Positions 9,387 to 18,900 of a stretch of DNA of 64,000 bases are shown here, piece by piece. The position numbers were made by a program, and so were the translations under genes. The notes below the pieces were generated by a model, which ran no database searches, had not been told where the DNA came from, and saw only the letters and a list, made by a program, of their open reading frames with translations. Where the stretch lies: assembly GCA_017447265.1 (NCBI GenBank), contig JAFSOA010000005.1:62001-126000 (forward strand). The letters are read 5' to 3'. The stretch comes from Bacteroidales bacterium. GTDB taxonomy: Bacteria > Bacteroidota > Bacteroidia > Bacteroidales > UBA932. Position 1 is the first letter of the stretch. The number at the start of each line of letters is the position of its first letter.

Positions 9387-9430
9387 CGCTTCGCTGCGCT
9401 CTGGTATTTGCTCCAGAGCCCAGCGGAGCG
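9387..9430. terminator. long hairpin between convergent der and acyltransferase genes
   Basis: An inverted repeat with arms 9387-9404 and 9413-9430. The 18-base arms have two mismatches around an 8-base loop. The left arm begins immediately after the der stop. There is no T-run. The sequence (CGCTTCGC ... TCTGGTAT) matches the ends of two other palindromes at 25463-25547 and 34473-34552, so it is probably a member of a dispersed repeat family as well as a possible bidirectional terminator. Confidence 0.65.
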
Positions 9431-9438
9431 ATAATCGG

Positions 9439-10008
9439 CTAATCCAGCTTGTCCATATAGGCGAGGGTGCCCGGGTGCTTGGGCTGGACGCCTTTTTCCT
9501 TGTAGTACTGCTGAATCTTTCGCAGGTCGGCCATGGCGTCATCGCTGCATTCCATACGCCAGCCATAGCTGATTTCCTTTTTGCCCCAGTCGAACCAGCC
9601 CACGTAGACCGGGACACCGGCCGCCTTGGCAATCGTATGGAAACCGGTTTTCCAGCGTTTGACCGGCTTGCGCGTGCCTTCAGGCGCGATGCAGAGCGCG
9701 AACTGCTCGCTTGCCTCCATCGCCTCGATCACCTGCCGGGTGATGGTGACGGGGTTCTTGCGGTCGACGGGGATGGCACCTACGCTGCGGAGCAGTGCGC
9801 CCAGCGGCCAGAAAAAGAATTCCTGCTTGATCATCACGCGCGGCTTGCCGCCCAACGAGCGGTAGAAGAGCCAGGCCACGATGAAATCCCAGATCGACGA
9901 GTGGGGCACGCCCAGCAGGATCAGTTTGGGTTCGGGGGGCAATGTCTGGTCGGGGGTGGTCCAGTGCATCCATTTCGTGAGGATGCGGTGCGCGGTACGG
10001 GGTTTCAT
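9439..10008 (-). CDS. 1-acyl-glycerol-phosphate acyltransferase-like (PlsC family) protein
   Basis: A 189-residue protein. Motif I is PHSSIWD (His-X4-Asp, the catalytic pair). Motif III is APEGTRKP, and a hydrophobic segment lies around WDFIVAWLFY. Family members add acyl chains to lysophospholipids or related acceptors at the inner membrane. This is the short Bacteroidetes subtype, so the exact acceptor is not clear. It lies downstream of parE on the same strand with a 4-base gap. Confidence 0.8.
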   Translation of the reverse strand: MKPRTAHRILTKWMHWTTPDQTLPPEPKLILLGVPHSSIWDFIVAWLFYRSLGGKPRVMIKQEFFFWPLGALLRSVGAIPVDRKNPVTITRQVIEAMEASEQFALCIAPEGTRKPVKRWKTGFHTIAKAAGVPVYVGWFDWGKKEISYGWRMECSDDAMADLRKIQQYYKEKGVQPKHPGTLAYMDKLD

Positions 10009-10012
10009 GGGC

Positions 10013-11935
10013 TTACTGGGCTTCTTCGGTGTTGTCGATGTCCGAACGCAGGTTCGTGCGGATAAACTTCTGGCGAACAGGCGTGTTGTCGCCCATGTAG
10101 AACTGGATGATATCGGCGATCTTGTCTTCGCCGGTCAGATGTACCTGCTCGAGGCGGATGTTGTCGCCGATAAAGCCCTTGAACTCGTCGGGAGAGATCT
10201 CGCCCAGGCCTTTGAAGCGCGTGATCTCGGCACCGCGGCCCATCTTCTTCAAGGCATCCTCCTTCTCGGCGGAACTGTAGCAGTACACGTTGCTCTTCTT
10301 GTCGCGGACGCGGAAGAGGGGGGTCTGGAGGATATGGAGGTGGCCGGCGCGTACCACGTCGGGGTAGAATTTCAGGAAGAAGGTGAGCATCAGCAGGCGG
10401 ATGTGCATGCCGTCCACATCGGCATCGGTCGCGATGACGATGTTGTTGTAGCGGAGGCCTTCCGGTCCGTCTTCGATGCCCAGCGCGGTCTGCAGCAGGC
10501 AGAGCTCCACGTTTTTCTCGGCGTAGAGGTCTTTTTTCGAGGCCTTGGCGCAGTTGAAGGGCTTGCCCATGAGGCTGAACACGGCCTGCACGTTGGCGTC
10601 GCGGCTCTTGGTGATGGAGCCGGAGGCGGAGTCGCCCTCGGTGATGAAGAGGGTGCTCTTCTCGGCGAGCGGGCTCTTGTCGCCGTAGTGGATGTGGCAG
10701 TCGCGCAGCTTCTTGTTGTGGACGGTGGCTTTCTTGAGGCGGGCCTTGGTCTTCTTGCTGATGCTGGAGATGGCGTTGCGCTCCTTTTCGGAGTCCTGGA
10801 TCTTGGCCAGGATGATGTCCGCCACGTCGAGGTTGCGGTGCAGGTAGTTGTCGAGTTCCGTGGAGAGGAAGTCGTACATGGTCTTGCTCAGGGTCGGGCC
10901 GTGGGTGCCGGCCTGCTTGTCCTGCCACATGTATTTCGAACCCAGCTGCACCTTGGTCTGGCCTTCGAACTCGGGCTCCTGGATGCGGACGCTCACGGCG
11001 CCGATGATGGACTGGCGCACGTCGACGGGGTTGAAATCTTTCTTGTAGAAGTCTTTGAGCACCTTGGCGATGGCTTCCTTGAAGGCCGCCAGGTGGGTGC
11101 CGCCCAGGGTGGTGTTCTGGCCGTTGACGAAGGAGTAGATGTTCTCGCCGTAGCCGCTGCCGTGGGTGAAGGCCACTTCGATGTCCTGGGTCTTGAGGTG
11201 GATGGGCGCGTAGAGCGGCTCTTCGTCGATGCTCTCGTTGAGGAGGTCGAGCAGGCCGTTCTCCGACTTGTAGTCGACGCCGTTGAAGGTCAGCCGCAGG
11301 CCGACGTTGAGGTAGGCGTAGTTGCGGAGCATCGTGTCGATGTACTCCGTATTGTATTCGTAGGGCTCGAAAAGGGTGTCGTCGGGGATGAAACTGACCA
11401 GGGTGCCGTTGCGCTCGCTGGTGGGCTTCGGCGTGAAGTCCGGGGTCTGGAGGATGCCGCGTTCGTATTCGAGGGCGAGGGTTTCGCCGTTGCGGAACGA
11501 CTGGACGGTAAAATGGCTGGAGAGGGCGTTGGCGGCCTTGAGACCGACACCGTTCATGCCCACGGATTTCTGGAAGGTCTTGTTGTCGAACTTGGCGCCG
11601 GTGTGGAGTTTGCTGACGGCGGCGTCGAGCAGGTTCTGGTTCTTGTCTTTCTCGCTGAAGCCGAAGGGGATGCCGCGGCCGAAGTCGCGGATGGAGATGC
11701 GCTTGTCTTCGATCTTGATGACGATCTGCTTGCCGAAGCCCATCGCAAACTCGTCGATGGAGTTGTCGATGATCTCCTTCATCAGCACGTACATGCCGTC
11801 GTTGGGCGCAGTGCCGTCGCCCAGTCGTCCGATGTACATGCCGGGTCTCAACCGGATGTGCTCCAGGTCTTCCAGATGGACGATGCTCTCGTCGCCGTAG
11901 TCGTGGTCAGGGATATTCAGTGTCTCGTCAGCCAT
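10013..11935 (-). CDS. parE: DNA topoisomerase IV subunit B
   Basis: A 640-residue type IIA topoisomerase ATPase subunit. GHKL ATP-binding motifs: EIIDNSIDEFAMG, DFGRGIPFG and GMNGVGLKAANALS. The TOPRIM region has EGDSASGS and DADVDGMHIRLL. It ends after RTNLRSDIDNTEE with no GyrB-like insertion. It works with ParC (not in the window) in decatenation. Start ATG 11935 gives MADETL; an upstream in-frame TTG lies inside the promoter box. The promoter is so close that the transcript should be almost leaderless. Confidence 0.93.
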   Translation of the reverse strand: MADETLNIPDHDYGDESIVHLEDLEHIRLRPGMYIGRLGDGTAPNDGMYVLMKEIIDNSIDEFAMGFGKQIVIKIEDKRISIRDFGRGIPFGFSEKDKNQNLLDAAVSKLHTGAKFDNKTFQKSVGMNGVGLKAANALSSHFTVQSFRNGETLALEYERGILQTPDFTPKPTSERNGTLVSFIPDDTLFEPYEYNTEYIDTMLRNYAYLNVGLRLTFNGVDYKSENGLLDLLNESIDEEPLYAPIHLKTQDIEVAFTHGSGYGENIYSFVNGQNTTLGGTHLAAFKEAIAKVLKDFYKKDFNPVDVRQSIIGAVSVRIQEPEFEGQTKVQLGSKYMWQDKQAGTHGPTLSKTMYDFLSTELDNYLHRNLDVADIILAKIQDSEKERNAISSISKKTKARLKKATVHNKKLRDCHIHYGDKSPLAEKSTLFITEGDSASGSITKSRDANVQAVFSLMGKPFNCAKASKKDLYAEKNVELCLLQTALGIEDGPEGLRYNNIVIATDADVDGMHIRLLMLTFFLKFYPDVVRAGHLHILQTPLFRVRDKKSNVYCYSSAEKEDALKKMGRGAEITRFKGLGEISPDEFKGFIGDNIRLEQVHLTGEDKIADIIQFYMGDNTPVRQKFIRTNLRSDIDNTEEAQ

Positions 11936-11941
11936 ATTCTG

Positions 11942-11973
11942 CAAAGATATAAAAAATCCCCTTTTGCAACAAA
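11942..11973 (-). promoter_or_regulatory. complete Bacteroidetes promoter for parE
   Basis: On the minus strand: TTTG (11970-11973), 20 bases, then TATCTTTG (11942-11949). Both consensus boxes and the spacing fit. The -7 box ends six bases before the parE ATG, leaving no room for a normal leader. Confidence 0.75.
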
Positions 11974-11989
11974 AACGTTATTGTTCCCT

Positions 11990-12021
11990 CCGTCCTCAAA
12001 TCAGGCCTCTGGTGAGGACGG
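11990..12021. repeat. 32-bp palindromic repeat, copy 1 (covers the EamA stop codon)
   Basis: An imperfect palindrome with ends CCGTCCTCA and TGAGGACGG. It is inverted relative to two copies at 19213-19244 and 19264-19295. The stop codon and last codons of the EamA transporter lie inside it. Confidence 0.8.
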
Positions 12022-12984
12022 GGCGAGCTGGGCGAGGACGACAGCGACGGCGATGAGGGCGGCGCCGAGGAGTTCGCGGGGCGTAAGGCGCTGGTGGAGG
12101 ATGAGCCAGCCGGCGAGGACGGCGAAAAGCGATTCCGTACTCATGATGAGCGAGGCCAGCGTGGGGTTGAGGCCTTTCTGCCCGACGATCTGGAGCGTGT
12201 AGCCCACGGCGCTGGAGAGGATGGCGGCGTATAGAAGCGGAATCCAGGCATCCCATGATGCGAAAGTCGCCGACCAGGCCTTCAGGCCGACCGGCGCAAT
12301 GTCCCGGAAGACCATCAGCACAGAGGCCAGCGCGCCGCAGCTCAGAAACTGGATCGCCGACAGCTTCACTGCGTCATAGCGGGGCGAGAAGCGGTCGACC
12401 GCCAGGATCTGGAAGGAGAAGGCCACGGCGCAGAGGAGTACGAGCAGGTCGCTGCGCTGGATGGTGAACGCCGCATCGATGCAGAGGAACCAGAGTCCGA
12501 CCAGGCCGACGGCCACGCCCAGCCAGAGCACCCAGCCGGTCCGGCGGCGGAAAACCACCCAGTTGAGAATCGGGACCAGGACGATATAAGTGGCCGTGAT
12601 GAAGCCTGCCTTCCCGGCGCCGGTGCCCTGTGCGATCCCCTCCTGCTGTACGAGGCTGGCGATGCAGAGCAGCACGCCGCAGATGATGCCGGCTTGCCAC
12701 AGGCCGCGCGATGCGCGCAATGACGGGCCGGGGCCAGGCTTGACACCGTCTGCTACCCCGGGCTTGACACCTTCCGTCACCCCGGGCTTGACCCGGGGTC
12801 TGCGACGGTCGGTGATGCGGATGACAATCCAGAGCGCAGCGGCGGCAATGAGGAACCGCAGCCCCGTGAACGTGCAGGAGCCCATGTACTGGCTCCCTTC
12901 GCTCTGTGCCACGAACGCGACGCCCCAGATGGCGGCGGTCAGCGCCAGCAGCAGCGAATTGCGCAGTTGCCGGTTCTCCGCCAC
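12001..12984 (-). CDS. EamA/DMT-family transporter with an internal octapeptide-repeat insertion
   Basis: A 327-residue protein with about ten membrane helices arranged as two EamA halves. Such proteins export or import metabolites at the inner membrane; the substrate is not predictable. Residues about 60-84, after the second helix, form three tandem eight-residue units of the GVKPGV(T/A)(E/D) type, encoded by three 24-base repeats that include a perfect palindrome. This looks like a repeat element inserted in frame in a loop. The start is a GTG at 12984, six bases after the pruA stop, so it is probably co-transcribed with pruA. Confidence 0.85.
   Translation of the reverse strand: MAENRQLRNSLLLALTAAIWGVAFVAQSEGSQYMGSCTFTGLRFLIAAAALWIVIRITDRRRPRVKPGVTEGVKPGVADGVKPGPGPSLRASRGLWQAGIICGVLLCIASLVQQEGIAQGTGAGKAGFITATYIVLVPILNWVVFRRRTGWVLWLGVAVGLVGLWFLCIDAAFTIQRSDLLVLLCAVAFSFQILAVDRFSPRYDAVKLSAIQFLSCGALASVLMVFRDIAPVGLKAWSATFASWDAWIPLLYAAILSSAVGYTLQIVGQKGLNPTLASLIMSTESLFAVLAGWLILHQRLTPRELLGAALIAVAVVLAQLAPSSPEA
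12734..12805. repeat. three 24-bp tandem repeats inside the EamA gene
   Basis: Units at 12734-12757, 12758-12781 and 12782-12805, each beginning CC(A/G)GGCTTGAC. Unit 3 carries the perfect 7-base stem CCCCGGG/CCCGGGG around a CTTGA loop (12780-12798). The core CCGGGCTTG.CCCGG recurs in intergenic DNA at 37121-37147. Confidence 0.85.
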
Positions 12985-12990
12985 GAGCCG

Positions 12991-14616
12991 CTACTTCATG
13001 TAGGGATACTTGTAGCCGCGGGCGGGGACCAGGGTCTCCTTGACGGCGCGCGGAATGGCCCAGCGGATGAGGTTAAACTCGCCGCCGGCCTTGTCGTTGG
13101 TGCCTGACTTGCGGGAGCCGCCGAAAGGCTGCAGGCCGACCACGGCGCCCGTGGGCTTGTCGTTCACGTAGAAGTTGCCGGCCGCATAGCGCAGCTTGTC
13201 GGCGACCTTCTGCACCAGCAGGCGGTCCTGCCCGAACACGGCGCCCGTCAGGCCGTACGGGGAAGTGGTGTCGCAGAGTTCGACTGCAGCATCCATGTCG
13301 GCGTCTTCATACACATAGACGGTCAGCACGGGACCGAAGATCTCTTCTTCCATGGTCTTGAAGTGCGGATCCCTGGCCACGATGACCGTCGGCTCCACGA
13401 AGTAGCCCTTGCTCTTGTCGCAGCCGCCGCCGATGACGATCTCGGCGTCCGGGCTGTTCTTCGCATAGGCGATATGGGCGGCGATGTTGTCGAACGACGC
13501 CTCGTCGATCACGGCGTTGATGAAGTTGTCGGGGTCGCACACGTCGCCCATCTTCACTTCCGCCGCGAAGGCCTTCATGCCTTCCAGGATCTTCGGCCAC
13601 AGCGACTTGGGAACGTACATGCGGGAGGCTGCGGAGCACTTCTGGCCCTGGAACTCGAAGGCGCCGCAGAAGGCTGCGGTAGCCACGTCTTCCGCCACGG
13701 CGGTCGGGGTCACGAAGATAAAGTCCTTGCCGCCCGTCTCGCCCACCAGGCGCGGGTAGTTCACATAGTTGTCGATGTTCTCGCCCACCTGACGCCAGAG
13801 CGTGTTGAAGGTGGCGCTGGAACCGGTGAAGTGGACGCCCGCCAGGTGCTTCGAAGCGAAGATCTCCTTGCCGATGACGGAACCCTGTCCCGGGATGAAG
13901 TTGACCACACCGTCGGGCAGGCCGGCTTCCTTGTAGATCTGCATCAGGTAGTAGTTCGAGAGGATGGCCGTGGTGGAGGGTTTCCACACCGTCACGTTGC
14001 CCATCAGCACCGGCGACATGTTGAGGTTCGAAGCGATGGACGTGAAGTTGAACGGGGTCAGCGCGAAGACGAAGCCCTCGAGTGCGCGGTACTCCACGGT
14101 ATTGATCTGGCCCTTGGCGCTCTTCGGCTGGAAACTGTAGATTTCGGAAGCGAAGTGGGCGTTGTAGCGCAGGAAGTCGATGAGCTCGCAGGTGGAGTCG
14201 ATCTCGGCCTGGTAGAAGTTCTTGCTCTGGCCGAGCATCGTGGCGGCGTTCATCAGCGCGCGGTATTTCGTGGAAATGAGTTCGGCCGCTTTCATCAGGA
14301 TGGCGGCACGGACGGTCCAGTCGGTCATGGACCACTGCTTGTGCGCCTCCATGGCGGCGTCGATGGCCATCCGGACCTCCTTTGGGCCGGCTTTGTGGTA
14401 GGTGGCCAGCACATGATGGTGGTCGTGCGGCATCACCACCTTGCCGGTATTGCCGGTGCGGACTTCCTTTCCGCCGATGATCAGCGGAATCTCGATTTCG
14501 ATGGAGCTTTGGCGCTTTTGCTCTTTTTCGAGGGCTTCACGCTCGGGAGAACCTTTCAGATAGGTCTTGACCGGCTCGTTGGCCGGATCGGGGAATGCAT
14601 AGATGGCGTCTCTCAT
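12991..14616 (-). CDS. pruA: L-glutamate gamma-semialdehyde (1-pyrroline-5-carboxylate) dehydrogenase
   Basis: A 541-residue aldehyde dehydrogenase. Motifs: cofactor-region FTGSSATFN, the catalytic glutamate in GETGGKDF, the catalytic cysteine in FEFQGQKCSAASR, and the C-terminal QPFGGSRKSGTNDK. Length and ALTPFNF-type signatures fit the stand-alone P5C dehydrogenase, which oxidises glutamate semialdehyde to glutamate in proline and arginine breakdown. No PutA-type proline dehydrogenase gene is present; the dehydrogenase fusion at 15945 could fill a related role (inference). Confidence 0.93.
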   Translation of the reverse strand: MRDAIYAFPDPANEPVKTYLKGSPEREALEKEQKRQSSIEIEIPLIIGGKEVRTGNTGKVVMPHDHHHVLATYHKAGPKEVRMAIDAAMEAHKQWSMTDWTVRAAILMKAAELISTKYRALMNAATMLGQSKNFYQAEIDSTCELIDFLRYNAHFASEIYSFQPKSAKGQINTVEYRALEGFVFALTPFNFTSIASNLNMSPVLMGNVTVWKPSTTAILSNYYLMQIYKEAGLPDGVVNFIPGQGSVIGKEIFASKHLAGVHFTGSSATFNTLWRQVGENIDNYVNYPRLVGETGGKDFIFVTPTAVAEDVATAAFCGAFEFQGQKCSAASRMYVPKSLWPKILEGMKAFAAEVKMGDVCDPDNFINAVIDEASFDNIAAHIAYAKNSPDAEIVIGGGCDKSKGYFVEPTVIVARDPHFKTMEEEIFGPVLTVYVYEDADMDAAVELCDTTSPYGLTGAVFGQDRLLVQKVADKLRYAAGNFYVNDKPTGAVVGLQPFGGSRKSGTNDKAGGEFNLIRWAIPRAVKETLVPARGYKYPYMK

Positions 14617-14650
14617 TTCAGTATGTTTGGTTTGATGGTTTCACAATCTT

Positions 14651-14658
14651 CAAAATTA
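14651..14658 (-). promoter_or_regulatory. -7 box for pruA
   Basis: TAATTTTG on the minus strand, 34 bases upstream of the pruA ATG. Confidence 0.5.
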
Positions 14659-14671
14659 CGAATTTTTTGTG

Positions 14672-14679
14672 TAACTTCG
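14672..14679 (+). promoter_or_regulatory. probable -7 box for the deoxynucleoside kinase gene
   Basis: TAACTTCG, one base off the TAnnTTTG consensus, 29 bases before ATG 14709. Confidence 0.4.
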
Positions 14680-14708
14680 CAAGCGTACTTTCCAAAAAAG
14701 AAACAATC

Positions 14709-15323
14709 ATGCACATCGGCATCGCAGGCAACATCGGCAGCGGCAAGACCACGCTCACGCGCATGCTCGCGCAGCAATATGGCTGGACCCCGAAATATGA
14801 GGCCGTGACCCACAACCCTTTCCTGGAAGACTATTACAAGGACATCCAGCGCTGGTCGTTCAACCTCGAGGTTTATTTCCTGACGCAGCGCTTCAAGGAT
14901 GTGATGGAGATTGCCCACAGCAAGGAGACCATCATCCAGGACCGCACCATCTTCGAGGGCGTGTATGTGTTCGTGGCCAACAACGTGGCGATGGGCAACC
15001 TGTCGCAGCGGGATTTCGATGCCTACATGGAACTCTTCGAGGTGATGATGCAGATGGTCAAGCTGCCCGACCTGCTCATCTACCTGCGCTGCTCGATTCC
15101 GCACCTGGTGGCCCAGATCCAGAAGCGCGGCCGCGACTACGAGCAGTCCATCAGCCTGGAATACCTCGGCGGCCTCAACAAGCGCTACGAGGAGTTTATC
15201 TACAAGGAATACAAAGGCGAAGTGCTGACCATCGACGCCGACCATCTCGATTTCCAGAACAACCCGGAGGATTTCGCCTCCATCACCGACAAAATCGACG
15301 CCCGTCTGTTCGGCCTGTTCTGA
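14709..15323 (+). CDS. deoxynucleoside kinase (dNK/dGK family)
   Basis: A 204-residue P-loop kinase. Walker A is GNIGSGKTT (residues 7-15). The DRT motif is in IIQDRTIFEGVYVF, with a lid arginine region around RGRDYEQSI. It phosphorylates deoxynucleosides in salvage; base preference cannot be read from sequence alone. The ATG at 14709 gives the usual MHIGIAGNIGSGK start; upstream in-frame codons cross the promoter region. Confidence 0.9.
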   Translation: MHIGIAGNIGSGKTTLTRMLAQQYGWTPKYEAVTHNPFLEDYYKDIQRWSFNLEVYFLTQRFKDVMEIAHSKETIIQDRTIFEGVYVFVANNVAMGNLSQRDFDAYMELFEVMMQMVKLPDLLIYLRCSIPHLVAQIQKRGRDYEQSISLEYLGGLNKRYEEFIYKEYKGEVLTIDADHLDFQNNPEDFASITDKIDARLFGLF

Positions 15324-15335
15324 CCGTCCGCTCCG

Positions 15336-15872
15336 TCACTCGCCGTAGAACGGCGCCCGGGCGTCTTTTTCCGACAGGATCACCGCTTCAGGGGAAATCC
15401 CCCAGTCGATGGCGAAGGCAGGGTCGTTCCAGCGATAGGAGCCTTCCGCTTCGGGCGCATAGTAATTGTCGCACTTGTACTGGAAGATCGTGTGGTCTTC
15501 CAGGACGAGGAAACCATGGGCGAAACCCCGCGGAATGAAGAACTGCCGCTTGTTCTCTCCGCTCAGCACGACCGACACATGCCGGCCGAAGGTCGGGGAA
15601 CCGGGACGGATGTCGACCGCCACGTCGAGCACGCTGCCCTGCACCACGCGCAGCAGTTTGGCCTGCGCCAGGTCGCCTTTCTGAAAATGCAGTCCGCGCA
15701 GCACGCCGCGGCGCTCGGAGAGCGATTCATTGTCCTGCACGAAGGCGACGGGGCCCACATGAGCCTCGAAATCCCGCAGCGAGAAAGACTCGAAGAAATA
15801 CCCGCGGTTGTCGCCGAATACCCGCGGTTCGATGATCCACGGGCCTTCAATATCAGTTTTGATGTAATTCAT
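15336..15872 (-). CDS. rfbC: dTDP-4-dehydrorhamnose 3,5-epimerase
   Basis: A 178-residue cupin. Signatures: DNRGYFFESF, RGVLRGLHFQ (catalytic His), VVQGSVLDVAVDIR, and the base tyrosine region FQYKCDNYY. It epimerises C3 and C5 of dTDP-4-keto-6-deoxyglucose on the way to dTDP-L-rhamnose. rfbD lies 3.5 kb away on the same strand, while rfbA and rfbB are not in the window, so the pathway is split across the genome. Confidence 0.93.
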   Translation of the reverse strand: MNYIKTDIEGPWIIEPRVFGDNRGYFFESFSLRDFEAHVGPVAFVQDNESLSERRGVLRGLHFQKGDLAQAKLLRVVQGSVLDVAVDIRPGSPTFGRHVSVVLSGENKRQFFIPRGFAHGFLVLEDHTIFQYKCDNYYAPEAEGSYRWNDPAFAIDWGISPEAVILSEKDARAPFYGE

Positions 15873-15894
15873 CGGAATCTGCTTTTCGAAAGTA

Positions 15895-15902
15895 CAAAGA
15901 TA
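15895..15902 (-). promoter_or_regulatory. -7 box for rfbC
   Basis: TATCTTTG on the minus strand, 22 bases before the rfbC ATG. Confidence 0.6.
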
Positions 15903-15915
15903 CGCTTATTTTTTA

Positions 15916-15923
15916 TAAATTTG
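15916..15923 (+). promoter_or_regulatory. -7 box for the dehydrogenase fusion gene
   Basis: TAAATTTG, 21 bases before ATG 15945. It is divergent from the rfbC box 13 bases to the left. Confidence 0.55.
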
Positions 15924-15944
15924 TAGGATAAGAACCCAATACGT

Positions 15945-18900
15945 ATGTACAAGATCGCTTCCCACCCGATACTGGAGATTCCGCAGGAAGACCTGCATGA
16001 ATTTATCTTTGAAGGCCGCCCCGTACAGGGACAGAAAGGCCAGACCATTGCAGCGGCGCTGCACCAGGCCGGATTCCCGGTCCACCACCACAGCCTGAAG
16101 GACCGCAAGCGCACCATGGAGTGCGGCATCGGCAAGTGCGGTGCCTGCGAAATGCTGGTCGACGGGCATATCCGCCGCATCTGCATCACCAAGGTCGACG
16201 GTGTGCGCGAAGTGTGCCGTGTCGGGAAAGAGAGCTTTACATCCGTGGACAGCAGCACCACACGGCAGTCCGACACCAAGAAAGTGTACCGGACGGCCGT
16301 GGCCATCATCGGCGCGGGACCGGCCGGCCTTGCCGTGCGCGAAGAGTTGAACAAGGCCGGCATCGACTGCCTGGTGCTCGACAACAACGACTCCATCGGC
16401 GGCCAGTTCCAGATGCAGACCCACCAGTTCTTCTTCTTCGAGAAAGAACAGAAGTTCGGCGGCATGCGCGGCTTTGACATTGCCAGAACCCTGGCCGGCG
16501 ATTCCCACGAAGGCATCATGCTCAACTGCGTGGTCTGGGATATCCTCGAAGGCAAGCGCCTGGCCGTCAAGAACGTGGTGTCACAGGAGATTTTCTATGT
16601 GGACGCGCAGCAACTCGTCGTGGCTGCGGGCGCGCTGCCTTTCATGCCGGCCTTCAAGAACGATGACCTGCCCGGCGTCTTCACCGCCGCCGTCGTGCAG
16701 CGCATGATGAACAAGGAGTTCACCCTGCTGGGCAAGAACATCCTGACCGTGGGTGCCGGCAATATCGGCTACCTCACCTCCTACCAGGCCATGCAGGCCG
16801 GGGCACACGTGAAGGCCATCATCGAGGCCATGCCCCAGGAGGGCGGTTTCCCGGTGCAGGCCAACCGCCTCCGCCGCCTCGGCGTGCCTATCATGACGGG
16901 CTACACCCTGGTGGAAGCCATCCCCAACGAAGACTGGAGCGGCGTGACGGGCGCCATCATCGCGAAATGCGAAAACTTCAAGGCCATTCCGGGCACCGAG
17001 GTCCGGATCGACGGCATCGACTGCATCAATATCTGCACGGGACTGCTGCCCGACAGCCAGCTGCTGCGCAAGGGCGCCGAGGTATTCGGGCGCGCCTGCC
17101 ATGGCGTGGGCGACGCGGTCCGCATCGGCGAGGGTACCTCCGCCGTGCTCCGGGGCCGCCAGTGCGCCTATGAGATCCAGATGGAACTCGGCCGCCGCAT
17201 CGACTACAATGCCTACCTGACCATCTCCAAAGAATATATCGACTCGCAGCAGCGGCCCCACCGCGTGCTCGCCGAGCCCCGCATCCCCACGCCCGAGCGC
17301 CGGCGCAAAGGCGGTTTCGTGGTGGCCGACTGCCTCTATGGCTTCGCCTGCAACCCCTGCTCTTTCTCCTGCAAGCAGGGCGCCATCACCAAAAGCTCCA
17401 CCTCCGTCACCCCGACCATCGACTACGACAAGTGCATCGGCTGCATGGAGTGCGTGGCCCATTGCCCGGGCCTGGCCATCTTCGGCTACCGGCCCGACCG
17501 CCGCGAGCTCTTCCTGCCCATCGAGTTCAACGTCGAGAAAGGCGCGGAGGTCTTTCTGGTCGATGACAATGGCCGGAAAGTGGGTGAAGGCACGGTCCAG
17601 CGCATCATCGCCAAGCCCAACAAGACCAACATCGCGGTCGTAAAGGCCGAGAAACTCTACGATGAGGCGGGCGGTGACGACGCCCTGCTGGCGGCGCGCG
17701 GCTTCATCGTGAAAACGCAGTATCCGGAACCGCTGGAAATGACCCCCACCGAACTCAACGACGACTTTACCTATATCTGCCACTGCGAAGACGTTCGTCT
17801 GCGCGACCTGCTCGCCCTGCTCAAGGGGCGCACCAGCATCACCGCCCAGGAACTCAAGCACATCTCGCGCCTGGGCATGGGCCCGTGCCGCGGCACCCGC
17901 TGCCTCCCGCGCGCCAAGCAGGCCCTGCGTGCCTACGGCATCGAGATCACGGGCGACTTCACACCCCGCGGCCCCATGGCCAACCTCGTGGAAATCGGGA
18001 ATGTCATCAACCCCGGACGGAAGATCGAACTGATTACCAATCCCAAGTGCACGGACGTGGAGATCCACCGCGTGGGTGCCTTCGTGGCCGGCGGCGGCAT
18101 GGCCGGCACCGCCCTCTTCCGCTACCTGGCCGAGGCCGGGTTCAAGCCCGTGCTGGTCAACAACGAGCACGGCAGTTCCTGGCGCTGCATCGCCGGCGGC
18201 CGTCCGGCTTTCTCGCTGCCGGCGCTGGCCGACATCGCCACGCACAACCTCGAGATCTTCCGGGAGGTGCAGGGCTTGCGCAACATCGACCTCAAGATGA
18301 CGCGCTACGTGAACTTCGTCCACGACGACGCAACCTATCGCTCACTCGACGCCTCGCGTGCCTGGTCGAACGCCTATATGGTTGACAAGAAAGACTTTGC
18401 GAAAGAGATATCGCCTTACATCAACCCCTCGCTCGATCTCTACAGCCATGCGCTGATCTCGCTCGACTGCTGGCAGGCCACGCCGGGCAAGACCATCGAT
18501 ACCGTGCGGCAGCTGGGCATCAAGGCCGGCGGCCGGGTGTTCGAGGACACCGAGGTCATCCATGTGGAAAAGAACGGCGGACTTTACCGCGTCACGGTCC
18601 GCGACCGGGCCGGCCGCTACGTCCGTTACGAGACGGAGATCTTCGTCAATGCCATGGGCGCCGGCGCCGAGCATTTCGCCCGGGAGCTCGGCATCGAGAC
18701 GGGCCTCTATCCGGTGCGCCACCAGGCCTTCATCACCAAGCGCCTGCCGCTCATCGGCAAGGACGGCGATTCGCTCGACATGCTCATCGACCGGCGTCAC
18801 TACAAGGGCTTCTCGGCGGTCTACGGGCAGCAGCTGGCGGAAACGGGCCAGATCATCGGCTGTGCCTCGCCGGCGCAGGACGCGACCGATGCAGGCAAGA

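Noticed and set aside
9881..12202. Very long open frame on the plus strand opposite parE
   Set aside because: It is the antisense of a strongly conserved gene in GC-rich DNA; its translation is low-complexity Val/Ala/Gly/Asp-rich with no family motif.
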